Assembly (NCBI GenBank): GCA_016178535.1
Contig: JACOTD010000046.1
Span: 1 to 45,482 of the forward strand
DNA: 45,482 nucleotides
Reading direction: 5' to 3'
Source: Candidatus Peregrinibacteria bacterium
GTDB lineage: Bacteria > Patescibacteriota > Gracilibacteria > Peribacterales > Peribacteraceae
Part shown: positions 17,646 through 32,537 of the stretch, in pieces
Layout of the letters: each line of letters opens with the position of its first letter
Numbering within the stretch: the stretch's first letter is position 1
The notes under the pieces: generated by a model
Database searches by the model: none
Told to the model about the DNA's origin: nothing
The model's input: only the letters and a program-made list of their open reading frames with translations
Program-made: the position numbers and the translations under genes

Positions 17646-20600
17646 ATGTCTCCCCAGACTCTTTGGCGCAGAATCACGATCGGGATCTTCCTCACAATGG
17701 CGTTGGGCGTTGTGCTGTTTGCGAGGACACAGTTCAAGATTCACCCACAGAAGCTCCAAGGGATAGCCGCCTGTCGGAATGTAGATGAATTTTGTGTGGA
17801 TGCTGGATGTTGTATTGGTCTTTTCTGCGACCAGTCCACAGGGTTCAAATGTGCTTTGGGCGGCTACACGTGCCATCGATGTTCCATGGCCCCCTGCGTC
17901 GCAGACCCCAACGGAACCCTAAATCAACAAGCGTGCCTGGCGAATTGCCCTCCCTTCGGGAGCCCCGCCTGTGGAAGTTCATCCTCTCGGCAATGTAACG
18001 TCGATGCAGATTGCGGTTCCCCACAGACGCTCTGTTCACTCGGCATCTGTCCAGAAAAATGTGATCAAACAACCCACATGTGCGTGCCCCTGAATCCCAC
18101 TATTCCCTACCCTCAATGTTGCGGATTCGGCCCCGTACCCGCACCTGCACCCGCCCCAGCGCCAGCACCCGCTCCCGTCCCCGCTCCAGCGCCAGCACCC
18201 GCTCCCGCCCCAGCTCCCGCAGGATCCCCATCCCCTTCTCCTTCACCGGCTCCAGCTCCAGCTCCCGCTCCATCTCCCTCACCCTCCCCCCCACCCCCTC
18301 CCCCCCCATCGGCCTCGAGCGCACCGCCGCAGTGCCAGACCGATCAGGACTGTGATCCCGGGTGCGGCATCTGCAATGGGCAGGTGAGTGGTATGACTTG
18401 TACTTGCAGTTCAGTTTGTGTAGGGGGCGTCTGTACGAGGATGGGGCGCCCGAAGATTTGCACGCCGTGCGGCGGTTCTTCCTCATCCGCATCTTCCTCA
18501 GCCTCCTCCGCTTCGTCGAGTGCCGGTTGCACGCCCTGCAACCAGGGCAAGTGCGATGGGGGCGACAGTTGCGTTCCCATCGGCCGAGGACAGTGCTGGA
18601 GAGAAGTGGTCGCTTGCGATGCGAACGGGTGTTTCATGGGCTGCTGGCCACAGCAGTGCGCATGCCAGGCATCATCCCAGAGTTCCGCCTCGAGCGCATC
18701 CTCGGCATCGTCTGCGAATTCCTCGGCGTCTTCGGCAAGTTCCTCCTCCTCGAGCACCGAGTACTTCTACTGTTGCCTCTCGCCGGGGATTGCTTGTTAC
18801 CAGGTCATCTCCTGTCCACCTCAATTTCAGAGGTATCCCGATCAGCAATCGTGCGACGCGGATTGCATCCGGTCGAGCGCATCATCTTCAGAAGCGAGTT
18901 CACAATCGAGCGCAACATCGTCATCATCGTCGACCACGGAGTGCACCGGCATCGAGTGCTTCGTCGGCGGTCAGGCGTTCTGCCAATTGCAAGATCCCGG
19001 CTCCAAATGCGTCGAAGACCTCAACAACCCCCCCCAGTGCTTCGATTGTGTCTCAGGCGGCAGCTCGAGCAGCGCGAATGGCGGCTCCTCCAGCAGCGCC
19101 TCTTCCGGATCGAACGGCTCGAATTCCTCCGGCTCCAAATCCTCCGGCTCGTCCTCGGCGGGATCGAAGTCTTCCGGTTCCTCGAAATCCGGAAGCGCAT
19201 CCTCCGGATCCAAGTCTTCCGGTTCTTCCAAATCGGGAAGCTCCTCCAGCGCTCCTCTCTTCTGCGATCCCTTTGGATGCATCCTCGGCGGCAATCAAGC
19301 CTGCGCCGATCAAGGGAAGAAATGCGTCGTCAATGTGAACAACCCGCCCAATTGTTTTGACTGTGAGGGGGGGTCCAGTTCCTCCTCACAAGGATCTTCC
19401 GGTTCGAACGGATCGAATTCCTCGGGTTCCAACTCCTCCAATTCTTCGTGCGATGGAGTACTCGTCTGCCACGCGCCACCGGCATGCGATCCCTTCGAAG
19501 GTCAGATCTGTCCTCCTCAAACTCCAATATGTGAGTGTGTGACGAACAGTTCTTCAGAATCCAATTCTTCGCAATCGTCGAGTTCCTCTTCCGTCTTCAC
19601 TGGGCTGTGCGGTGATGGACTCCTGCAGCAGGGCGAAGACTGCGATCTCGGTTCCACGTGCGCCAAGGATCCGGCGAGCTGCAATCGCGTACCGGGAACG
19701 GCGGGCGGGGTGTGCGCGTGCGATCCGCATGATCCCAACTGTCATCTGATCGCGGGCACGTCCTACCAGAAGGGATGCCAATGGCCGCGCTGCGGCGACG
19801 GCGTCATCAATAACTTCGTGAATCTCAACGGCTTGCAGCTGAACTTCGACTTCCTTCGCGAGGAGTGCGACGACGGTCCCAAGAACGGGACGCCGGACGA
19901 CCCCTGCTCCGTCTCGTGCAGAATCATCACGAGCTCTTCCTCCTCTTCCAGCATCCGTCTCCTCTCCTGCGGCAACGGCATCCTCGATCCCGGCGAGCAG
20001 TGTGATTTCGGCACGCAGAACGGCCTGCCCGGCAGTGCGTGTTCTTCCTACTGTCAATTCACCGCCCTCCCAGGCTGCGGCGACGGTCATCTGGATCAAG
20101 GCGAAATCTGCGACGACGGGGCGAGCAACGGCACCCCCGGCGACGCCTGCACGCTCGAGTGCAAGAGGACGATCACGCAACCGTGCAGCGGGAGGCAACA
20201 GTGCGGCAGCAACGTCTGCTCGAGCGGCGCCTGCGCGGGCTGCACCACGGATGCCCAGTGTCCGGGAGGCGAGAGCTGTGTGAGCGGCCTCTGTATCCCC
20301 AAGGCGTCCTGCGGCGACGGCATCCGCCAACCGGGCGAGCGATGCGACGACGGATCGCGCTGCGCCGCCGATCCCGCAAGCTGCAACAGAGCACCCCTCA
20401 CGCGCGCCGCCAATTGCGCATGCATCCCCGGCGATCCCACTTGCATCGCCCTGCCCGATCTGATGTGGAGTGAGGCGTGCACGTGGTCCTTCTGCGGCAA
20501 TGACATCCTGGATAACTGGGCGGTATGGAACGGCAAGACCGTGGACTACGTCGGTTTGCACGAGGAATGCGACCATGGCGCGCAGAACGGCAAACCAGGC

Positions 20601-21497
20601 GACGGTTGCACAACGTCCTGCCTGCTCGTTCGTCCGGACCTCTGCGGGAATGGCGCCGTCGATGCGGGGGAGCAGTGCGATCTCGGTTCCAAGAACGGCA
20701 AGCCGGGGATCACCTGTTCCTCCACGTGCCAATCGGTCGTGCCTGCACGCTGCGGCAATGCACGACTCGAGGGAGGCGAGGAGTGCGATGATGGAGGCAA
20801 GAACGGCACGCCCGGCGACGGCTGCTCGAATTCCTGCACGCGGCTCACGCTGTCTCGCACCTTCTGCGGCAATGGCAAGCTCGATCCCGGCGAAGAGTGC
20901 GATCATGCCGACCAGAACGGCACGGACGGCGTCTGTTCGGGGAACTGCCTGCTCCTCCAGGGATTCTGCGGGGATGGCATCGTCCAGAAGCTGCTGGGCG
21001 AGCAGTGCGAGCCTTCCACGTTCGACAATTCGCTGCCCTACCACTGCGGCAACGACTGCCGGTTTGCGAGCGACTTCTGCGGCGACGGCGTCATTCAGGC
21101 CGGCGAACAGTGCGATGACGCCGGCTTCAATTCCGACGCGCTCCCCGATCACTGCCGCACGAACTGCTCCGCCTCCCGCTGCGGCGACGGCATCCTCGAT
21201 TCCGGCGAACAGTGCGATGACGGCGCTCGCAATGGAAAACCCGGCGACCCCTGCGATCTCTTCTGCCGCATCAAGAATGCCGCGGCCCCCGAGAACCTCG
21301 CGCAAACGATCGAGCTGCCGTTGCTCGCGTCCTTCACGCGGCAGCCGCAAACGGGAACGGGTATCACCACCATCGCCATCTCGCATCCGCCTGCGGGCAG
21401 AACCGGTCCCGCGTCCGTGGCGTTCATGGCGGCAGGTGCGGCTGCGGGGTACGCGTGGGTGAGGAGAAGAAGAAGGAGGAAGATGGAGAGGGGATGA
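17646..21497 (+). CDS. giant secreted/cell-surface protein with DUF4215-type Cys-rich repeats, Ser-rich and Pro-Ala linkers and C-terminal membrane anchor
   Basis: 1283 aa; N-terminal signal/anchor ITIGIFLTMALGVVLFA; PAPAPAPAP tract; long S-rich linkers; many CGDGxxxxGEQCDDGxxNGxPGDxCxxxC repeats; C-terminal VAFMAAGAAAGYAWVRRRRRRK. Confidence 0.9.
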   Translation: MSPQTLWRRITIGIFLTMALGVVLFARTQFKIHPQKLQGIAACRNVDEFCVDAGCCIGLFCDQSTGFKCALGGYTCHRCSMAPCVADPNGTLNQQACLANCPPFGSPACGSSSSRQCNVDADCGSPQTLCSLGICPEKCDQTTHMCVPLNPTIPYPQCCGFGPVPAPAPAPAPAPAPVPAPAPAPAPAPAPAGSPSPSPSPAPAPAPAPSPSPSPPPPPPPSASSAPPQCQTDQDCDPGCGICNGQVSGMTCTCSSVCVGGVCTRMGRPKICTPCGGSSSSASSSASSASSSAGCTPCNQGKCDGGDSCVPIGRGQCWREVVACDANGCFMGCWPQQCACQASSQSSASSASSASSANSSASSASSSSSSTEYFYCCLSPGIACYQVISCPPQFQRYPDQQSCDADCIRSSASSSEASSQSSATSSSSSTTECTGIECFVGGQAFCQLQDPGSKCVEDLNNPPQCFDCVSGGSSSSANGGSSSSASSGSNGSNSSGSKSSGSSSAGSKSSGSSKSGSASSGSKSSGSSKSGSSSSAPLFCDPFGCILGGNQACADQGKKCVVNVNNPPNCFDCEGGSSSSSQGSSGSNGSNSSGSNSSNSSCDGVLVCHAPPACDPFEGQICPPQTPICECVTNSSSESNSSQSSSSSSVFTGLCGDGLLQQGEDCDLGSTCAKDPASCNRVPGTAGGVCACDPHDPNCHLIAGTSYQKGCQWPRCGDGVINNFVNLNGLQLNFDFLREECDDGPKNGTPDDPCSVSCRIITSSSSSSSIRLLSCGNGILDPGEQCDFGTQNGLPGSACSSYCQFTALPGCGDGHLDQGEICDDGASNGTPGDACTLECKRTITQPCSGRQQCGSNVCSSGACAGCTTDAQCPGGESCVSGLCIPKASCGDGIRQPGERCDDGSRCAADPASCNRAPLTRAANCACIPGDPTCIALPDLMWSEACTWSFCGNDILDNWAVWNGKTVDYVGLHEECDHGAQNGKPGDGCTTSCLLVRPDLCGNGAVDAGEQCDLGSKNGKPGITCSSTCQSVVPARCGNARLEGGEECDDGGKNGTPGDGCSNSCTRLTLSRTFCGNGKLDPGEECDHADQNGTDGVCSGNCLLLQGFCGDGIVQKLLGEQCEPSTFDNSLPYHCGNDCRFASDFCGDGVIQAGEQCDDAGFNSDALPDHCRTNCSASRCGDGILDSGEQCDDGARNGKPGDPCDLFCRIKNAAAPENLAQTIELPLLASFTRQPQTGTGITTIAISHPPAGRTGPASVAFMAAGAAAGYAWVRRRRRRKMERG

Positions 21498-21520
21498 GGC
21501 GAATGCCAGAGATCACATGG

Positions 21521-21612
21521 GAATTGCAAGTTGCGAAGTGCGAATGGCGAATGACGTCATCAACTCGCAACTCGCAACTCGCAACTCGCAACTCGCACTT
21601 CGCAATTCGTTC
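21521..21612. repeat. heptad-periodic inverted-repeat element (H8)
   Basis: GAATTGCAAGTTGCGAAGTGCGAATGGCGAATGAC / CAACTCGCAACTCGCAACTCGCAACTCGCAACTCGCACTTCGCAATTCG. Confidence 0.85.
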
Positions 21613-21616
21613 GTCG

Positions 21617-22186
21617 TCACCAAATCTCCTGCAACGTCTCCGTCACGAACACATGCTCTTCGGTCGCCTGGTTCTTTTCCAGATCGATGCTCCGTACAAT
21701 GACCTCGAGTCTCGATGCCGACGCGTTGCGCAGGGCCAGATGCGATGGTTGCTCGGGGATCCAGAATGAGGCAGTGGCTTCGGGCGGGAGCGACCACCTC
21801 GTCGTTGTGTGCGTGGGATGATCCTTGCGCAAGCGATCGACCGATCCGCCGCGCATCTCGCGCAGGGTCCACGACGACGGCAGGGTCACGTGCGCTCCCG
21901 ATTCGGTCGTCTGGCGCACGTCGACGATGCCCCGCGTCCCTCCCCGCGTCACCGCCATCGTCACGGTCAGGGGTCGCGCATGTTCAAAGGTGATCGTGAG
22001 CGGAGATGCGGGCGTCATCATGCCGTTATGAAGTCTGAGGAGCACAACGCTCGCTGCGAGGAAGAGGAGGGCGGTCGTGAGGAAGACCATGCCCTGATGG
22101 AGAGCCGGACGTTGGGATTTCGAAGAGATCACGAGCAAATCGTACTCGCAGAGGTTTTTGTTGCCTATGATGCACAGTGGTACCAT
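21617..22186 (-). CDS. hypothetical membrane-anchored protein
   Basis: 189-aa ORF; one clear TM segment (MVFLTTALLFLAASVVLL) and an extracellular-type C-terminal domain; exact start uncertain. Confidence 0.6.
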   Translation of the reverse strand: MVPLCIIGNKNLCEYDLLVISSKSQRPALHQGMVFLTTALLFLAASVVLLRLHNGMMTPASPLTITFEHARPLTVTMAVTRGGTRGIVDVRQTTESGAHVTLPSSWTLREMRGGSVDRLRKDHPTHTTTRWSLPPEATASFWIPEQPSHLALRNASASRLEVIVRSIDLEKNQATEEHVFVTETLQEIW

Positions 22187-22215
22187 AGCTCGGTCCGTCC
22201 ATTTCCCCTTGTCCC

Positions 22216-22593
22216 ATGCATCTCGATCCCCACACCCTCCAGCAGATCATCCAGCGGATCTACCAGCAGATGCGCTGCCCGCAGTGCGGCAAGCGTGTGC
22301 CGATCGATTTCGCCGCCGTCCGCATGGCCGGCGATGACTTCATGCTCCTCCAACTCAGGTGCGATACCTGCGATGCCTACATCGTCCTTCACGCGTCCCT
22401 GCAAGGCACGGAACATCTGGGCGTGCGACACGAGGAGGACGGCACCGTGAATGCGTCATCGTCGCTCGCCCTGAAAGACGATGAGCTCGCGATGCTCCAT
22501 CAGGCGCTCCAGGAATCCGGCGGTTCCTTCGAGGCGCTCTTCAAACGGTACGGTCAGGCGGGAGATCCGTCCAAAGGGCCGACGATAGTGTGA
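22216..22593 (+). CDS. small zinc-ribbon protein
   Basis: MRCPQCGKRVP … LRCDTCDAYIV, two CxxC pairs. Confidence 0.65.
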   Translation: MHLDPHTLQQIIQRIYQQMRCPQCGKRVPIDFAAVRMAGDDFMLLQLRCDTCDAYIVLHASLQGTEHLGVRHEEDGTVNASSSLALKDDELAMLHQALQESGGSFEALFKRYGQAGDPSKGPTIV

Positions 22594-22595
22594 CG

Positions 22596-22691
22596 GAAGA
22601 AACAAGAAACAAGACGCAAGAAACAAAAAGCCAGTGGCCAGTCAGACATTGGTGAATTCTTTGCATCTTGTGTCTTGCATCTTCTTTCTTT
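22596..22691. repeat. heptad-periodic inverted-repeat element (H9)
   Basis: GAAGAAACAAGAAACAAGACGCAAGAAACAAA … GTGAATTCTTTGCATCTTGTGTCTTGCATCTTCTTTC. Confidence 0.85.
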
Positions 22692-22715
22692 CATCGAGAT
22701 CAGTATGATGCCAGC

Positions 22716-23003
22716 ATGCCCCTTTTGATCACGTGTTGTGTTTTCCTCCTGATCCTCACGGCGTGCCGGGCTCCGTCGAATCTCCCTCTGATCGGCAGCG
22801 GCGCTGTGACGTTCAAGACCGCGACCGGTCTTCTCCAGAATGTCCAGAAGGAAGTCAACGACACGGTCGAATTGGGCACGATGGGCATCACGAAAGCGAA
22901 GCAGGTCGCTTCGGAAGGGAAAGTGCGCGTCCAGAACGTGCAGAGCGGAATCCAGAAGATCACGGAAGGGGCAGGGTTGATCAAGAAAGGGGTGGGAAAG
23001 TAG
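22716..23003 (+). CDS. small putative lipoprotein
   Basis: MPLLITCCVFLLILTACRAPSN, signal peptide with lipobox LTAC. Confidence 0.65.
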   Translation: MPLLITCCVFLLILTACRAPSNLPLIGSGAVTFKTATGLLQNVQKEVNDTVELGTMGITKAKQVASEGKVRVQNVQSGIQKITEGAGLIKKGVGK

Positions 23004-23024
23004 GGGATTCCGTCGCCATTTCAC

Positions 23025-23052
23025 TTGCATCTCCTTCGGAAATCCGTACAAT
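23025..23052 (+). promoter_or_regulatory. sigma70-like promoter TTGCAT-N16-TACAAT upstream of rpoC
   Basis: -35 23025-23030, -10 23047-23052. Confidence 0.45.
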
Positions 23053-23130
23053 TGGCGGCGAAACCACCGACGTTCCTCCCGTGATAGAGACGATCACCAG
23101 GCGAGAGCGGCGGGTTTTCGTAGGTCATTA

Positions 23131-23178
23131 CAAGAATTGCGAATCTACTTCCATCATCCGCAACTCGCCATTCTCTTC
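23131..23178. repeat. short/degenerate heptad element (H10)
   Basis: CAAGAATTGCGAATCTACTTCCATCATCCGCAACTCGCCATTC. Confidence 0.5.
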
Positions 23179-23204
23179 CCATCATCCTCTTCCACTCCGT
23201 TCCT

Positions 23205-27113
<3,909 letters not shown>

Positions 27114-27118
27114 CCGTT

Positions 27119-27172
27119 GGCTCGTTATTTCCACTCATCAAGAAACGAGCTAACGAGCTAACCAGCGAACGA
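27119..27172. repeat. heptad-type repeat (H11)
   Basis: GGCTCGTTATTTCC…AAACGAGCTAACGAGCTAACCAGCGAACGA between rpoC and rpsL. Confidence 0.5.
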
Positions 27173-27273
27173 ATCCCATCGTCCAAGCTTTACTTCCGAC
27201 CCGTTCACCATTACCATCCGCCAACACTATAGTCAGGGCGTTCGCTTCCTCTCTCTTTATTCTCCTACGATTT

Positions 27274-27693
27274 ATGCCCACCGTTCATCAATTGATCCGC
27301 AAGCGCCGCAGAGACAAGCGCCAGAAATCGAAAACTCCCGCGCTCCAAACTGCATGGAATTCCCTCAACATGCGCAACATTCCTCTGGCAAACGGCGCCC
27401 CCTTCAAGCGGGGAGTATGCATCAAGGTGACGACGATGACGCCCAAGAAGCCAAACTCCGCTCTCCGGAAGATCGCGCGTGTGCGCCTCACCAACGGCAA
27501 CGAGGTGAAGGCGTACATCATGGGCGAAGGGCACAATCTCCAGGAGCACTCGGTGGTCCTCGTGCGCGGCGGCCGCGTGAAAGATCTCCCCGGAGTGCGC
27601 TACCACATCATCCGCGGCGTGCTCGATACCGAGGGCGTGCGCGATCGCAAGCAGGGACGATCGAGGTATGGAGCAAAACGTCCGAAATCCTGA
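27274..27693 (+). CDS. rpsL: 30S ribosomal protein S12
   Basis: [24 protein letters not shown]…[31 protein letters not shown]…[18 protein letters not shown]. Confidence 0.97.
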   Translation: MPTVHQLIRKRRRDKRQKSKTPALQTAWNSLNMRNIPLANGAPFKRGVCIKVTTMTPKKPNSALRKIARVRLTNGNEVKAYIMGEGHNLQEHSVVLVRGGRVKDLPGVRYHIIRGVLDTEGVRDRKQGRSRYGAKRPKS

Positions 27694-27798
27694 TTCCATT
27701 TTCGTTTTTTGTTTCTGGTTTCTCGATTGCCCGCTTCATTTAGCGCTCTGAACATCGCATCGAAAAACGAGCAAACGATTCACAGCCCCCACCTCCCT

Positions 27799-28260
27799 AT
27801 GTCCAAGCCCATCAAAGCGTACATCCCCGTCGGTTCCGATCCCCTCGTCGAGAAGTTCATCTGTTGCCTCATGAAGCGCGGCAAGAAGTCCACCGCGCGC
27901 AGGATCTTCGGCTCGACCCTCGAGATCATCAAGACGCGCACGAAGGATGCCCCGCTCGAAGTCTTCTCCAAGGCGCTCCTCAATGTCACCCCCCTTGTGG
28001 AAGTTCGTCCGAAACGCGTTGCTGGCTCTGTGTATCAAGTTCCCGTCGAAGTTCCCCCCAAGCGCCAGCAGGCGCTCAGCATCCGCTGGATCCTCACCGC
28101 CGCGCGCGACCGCAAGGGCGTCCCGATGGCTCACAAGCTCGCACTCGAGCTCCTCGATGCCTCCGCCGACCAAGGCAACGCCATCAAGAAGAAACAGGAT
28201 GTGTTGAAGATGGCCCAAGCCAACAAAGCCTTTGCGCACCTCGCCAAGCAACGAGAATGA
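27799..28260 (+). CDS. rpsG: 30S ribosomal protein S7
   Basis: MSKPIKAYIPVGSDPLVEKFICCLMKRGKKSTARRIF…KMAQANKAFAHLAKQRE; start inside ORF 27709..28260. Confidence 0.95.
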   Translation: MSKPIKAYIPVGSDPLVEKFICCLMKRGKKSTARRIFGSTLEIIKTRTKDAPLEVFSKALLNVTPLVEVRPKRVAGSVYQVPVEVPPKRQQALSIRWILTAARDRKGVPMAHKLALELLDASADQGNAIKKKQDVLKMAQANKAFAHLAKQRE

Positions 28261-28289
28261 TCGGCGCCCCATCCTGAGCTTGCCGAAGG

Positions 28290-28340
28290 GTGGCCCAGGC
28301 GAAGAAGGCGTTTGCACATTTGGCGGAGCAGAGGGAGTGA
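28290..28340 (+). pseudogene. diverged duplicate of the rpsG C-terminal end (VAQAKKAFAHLAEQRE*)
   Basis: Codon-by-codon homologous to 28210-28260, offset 80 nt (different frame). Confidence 0.75.
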
Positions 28341-28419
28341 GCATGCAAACTTCTTCTGTTGATCACTGTGTTGCACTTCGGATTGGAATCTAAGCCGTCA
28401 TCCGTCTGCTGAATTTCGG

Positions 28420-28448
28420 TTGCAGAGATCGCATGATTTCCCTATAGT
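28420..28448 (+). promoter_or_regulatory. sigma70-like promoter TTGCAG-N17-TATAGT upstream of fusA
   Basis: -35 28420-28425, 17-nt spacer, -10 28443-28448. Confidence 0.5.
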
Positions 28449-28538
28449 CCGCGCACGTTTGAGGATGCATCGCATCCGCCTCGCTGGATGCAGCTTTTCT
28501 CTGCGATCACCATCCAGCCATCCCACCATCTTGCCATT

Positions 28539-30638
<2,100 letters not shown>

Positions 30639-30643
30639 AGATG

Positions 30644-30671
30644 TACGAATTGCGAAGGGCGAATTGCGATT
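30644..30671. repeat. half heptad element (H12)
   Basis: ACGAATTGCGAAGGGCGAATTGCGATTG. Confidence 0.5.
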
Positions 30672-30744
30672 GATTCCCGTTTGGGTTGTTATGAGCTTGT
30701 GGTACAACGTGACACAGCATTGCGGCAAACGTAGAGTCGTTTTG

Positions 30745-31191
30745 ATGATCACGACGAAGAAGCGCTTCACCGAAGACGGCTATCGCAGAGAACCGTGGTT
30801 CCGTTCCCTCTGTGCTGCGTTGCTCTCGAACAAGAATGAAGAGGAGATGGCGAATTTTCTCCGTGACGTCGCGACGCTGAGTGAATTGCAGGCCTGGAGT
30901 GAGCGTCTCGAAGTTGCCAGGCAGCTTGTCCAAGGCCTCAGCTACCGCCAGGTCGCGGCCAACACCGGCGCGAGCACCACCACCGTCACGCGGGTCGCCA
31001 AGTTCATCGAGAACGGGCCGGGAGGCTACCGCAAATTCCTCCACGCCCATCGGCACCATCGCATGCTCGCCAAGCCACTGCAGAGATCGGATCAGGTGAA
31101 CACCAACACTCCATCATCCCACTCGAAAGTCTCCTCTGATTCTTCGCCGAGCGCGAAGAAGGATGTGCTGCGGAAATATTTGGGGAGATGA
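30745..31191 (+). CDS. YerC/YecD-like TrpR-family DNA-binding protein
   Basis: FLRDVATLSELQAWSERLEVARQLVQGLSYRQVAANTGASTTTVTRVAKFIENGPGGY; start at MITTKKRF preferred over upstream in-frame ATG. Confidence 0.8.
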   Translation: MITTKKRFTEDGYRREPWFRSLCAALLSNKNEEEMANFLRDVATLSELQAWSERLEVARQLVQGLSYRQVAANTGASTTTVTRVAKFIENGPGGYRKFLHAHRHHRMLAKPLQRSDQVNTNTPSSHSKVSSDSSPSAKKDVLRKYLGR

Positions 31192-31206
31192 CCCAACGCT
31201 TCGTTT

Positions 31207-31533
31207 TCAGGCAGGCACCCCGTGTTCTCGCACCTCTTTGGCCAGAGCCAGATAGTCATTCTTCAAATCTTCACTGCGGAGACAAACGATATCCATGGGC
31301 ACCGAGAAATCATCGCGCAGCGAGCGCACACTGCGACGTTCCTGCGAGCGCAGTTTCGCGAAAGGCTCATGGACGACGGCGATATCGACGTCGGTCCAGC
31401 GATGCGGCTTCCCATGTGCCAGCGAACCGAAGAGATACACGCCCACGACGGGGATGCCTCCAGCATTCAGCCGTTTCTTGAAGCGTTTGGCAATCGCGAG
31501 TCCACGTTCTTTTGTGAGGATGTTATGATGCAT
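31207..31533 (-). CDS. MNT-type minimal nucleotidyltransferase (putative antitoxin)
   Basis: VVGVYLFGSLAHGKPHRWTDVDIAVVHE (GS…D.D nucleotidyltransferase motif); partner HEPN gene upstream. Confidence 0.85.
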   Translation of the reverse strand: MHHNILTKERGLAIAKRFKKRLNAGGIPVVGVYLFGSLAHGKPHRWTDVDIAVVHEPFAKLRSQERRSVRSLRDDFSVPMDIVCLRSEDLKNDYLALAKEVREHGVPA

Positions 31534-31909
31534 CGCCGTGGAGGGAAGCAAGAAGATGATTGGTCGTCTCGATCCATTTTCGAGCATTGTCTGCGGTTGC
31601 TTGTTCCGCGGCCCAGTATGGGTCGCTGTAACGCGCGTCGACGACGAACTCCGAGAGTTCCTGCAGGGCCTCCACGTCATCCGTTTCCAATCGATGCTTC
31701 AGGAGAGTCGCCAAATGAGCCAGGTCATGGGTATACGGATGATCTTCTCCTCGTTGTTCCATGTAGAGAGCTTTCAGAGTTTTCTCAATTGCTAGATGAC
31801 AATGGAAGAGCGCCGATTCATAGAATCCCTTCTCGCAGAGGACACGAGCGGCATCCATTGCTTCTCGTGCGCCTTTCTTCCAGTGCCCAATGATTTCTTG
31901 GTCGGACAT
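31523..31909 (-). CDS. HEPN-domain protein (putative toxin partner of MNT)
   Basis: GHWKKGAREAMDAARVLCEKGFYESALFHCHLAIEKTLKALYMEQRG, overlaps MNT start by 11 nt. Confidence 0.8.
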   Translation of the reverse strand: MSDQEIIGHWKKGAREAMDAARVLCEKGFYESALFHCHLAIEKTLKALYMEQRGEDHPYTHDLAHLATLLKHRLETDDVEALQELSEFVVDARYSDPYWAAEQATADNARKWIETTNHLLASLHGDAS

Positions 31910-32015
31910 GTTCTAAGTGTACCTCTTTTCTTGCAAGAGTTCTATGTGCGTAAGCACCGGAATCGAGGCTTTTTGAAAGACTAGCACTTTTTTCAGGCTG
32001 AAAATTCAGTATGCT

Positions 32016-32537
32016 ATGCTACCCATGGAAGAAGGAGCCATCATCGATGTCTGTTTTACCGAGCAAGAGAGTCGGATCAAGAAACCAGATCCCATCGATG
32101 TACTCGTCACTAGGTTGTCGGCAATCATGATTGCTCAAGCGAGAGAGGATGATCTCGCCAACAAAGATGGACAATCATTGCCTCCTCTTCAACGCGATCC
32201 ATGCCATTACGAATCCCTTCGCCATCGACTCAGAATTTACAAGGAAGGCGAGAATCATTACTTGGAATTCATGTTCCAATTGAACGGGAATAAGTGGCGA
32301 CAGGTCGATTTGAATGTGGTGACTCTCGACGAAACGTGTTTTTTTTCGATGCGTTATCCCGGTAACCTCAAGGAAGACGAATACAGAAGATTCACAGAAC
32401 AATTGGAGCGTGCCCTGATTGGACTGGGCAGATTCCCTCGCCCCAGAGTTCTGGCAGAGAAAGAGGCGAATCAAGAGGTAAGAATTCATGAGGTACGAGT
32501 CAAGAGAGCTGTCGGAGAATTACTCGATCGTTTCTGA
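32016..32537 (+). CDS. hypothetical protein (173 aa)
   Basis: ORF whose TGA overlaps the ATG of ribD by 1 nt. Confidence 0.6.
   Translation: MLPMEEGAIIDVCFTEQESRIKKPDPIDVLVTRLSAIMIAQAREDDLANKDGQSLPPLQRDPCHYESLRHRLRIYKEGENHYLEFMFQLNGNKWRQVDLNVVTLDETCFFSMRYPGNLKEDEYRRFTEQLERALIGLGRFPRPRVLAEKEANQEVRIHEVRVKRAVGELLDRF

Noticed and set aside
19554-21386. 610-aa ORF antisense to the Cys-rich repeat protein
   Set aside because: Arises from the repetitive CGDG/GEQCDDG codons read in reverse; low-complexity Ala/Val/Gly translation.
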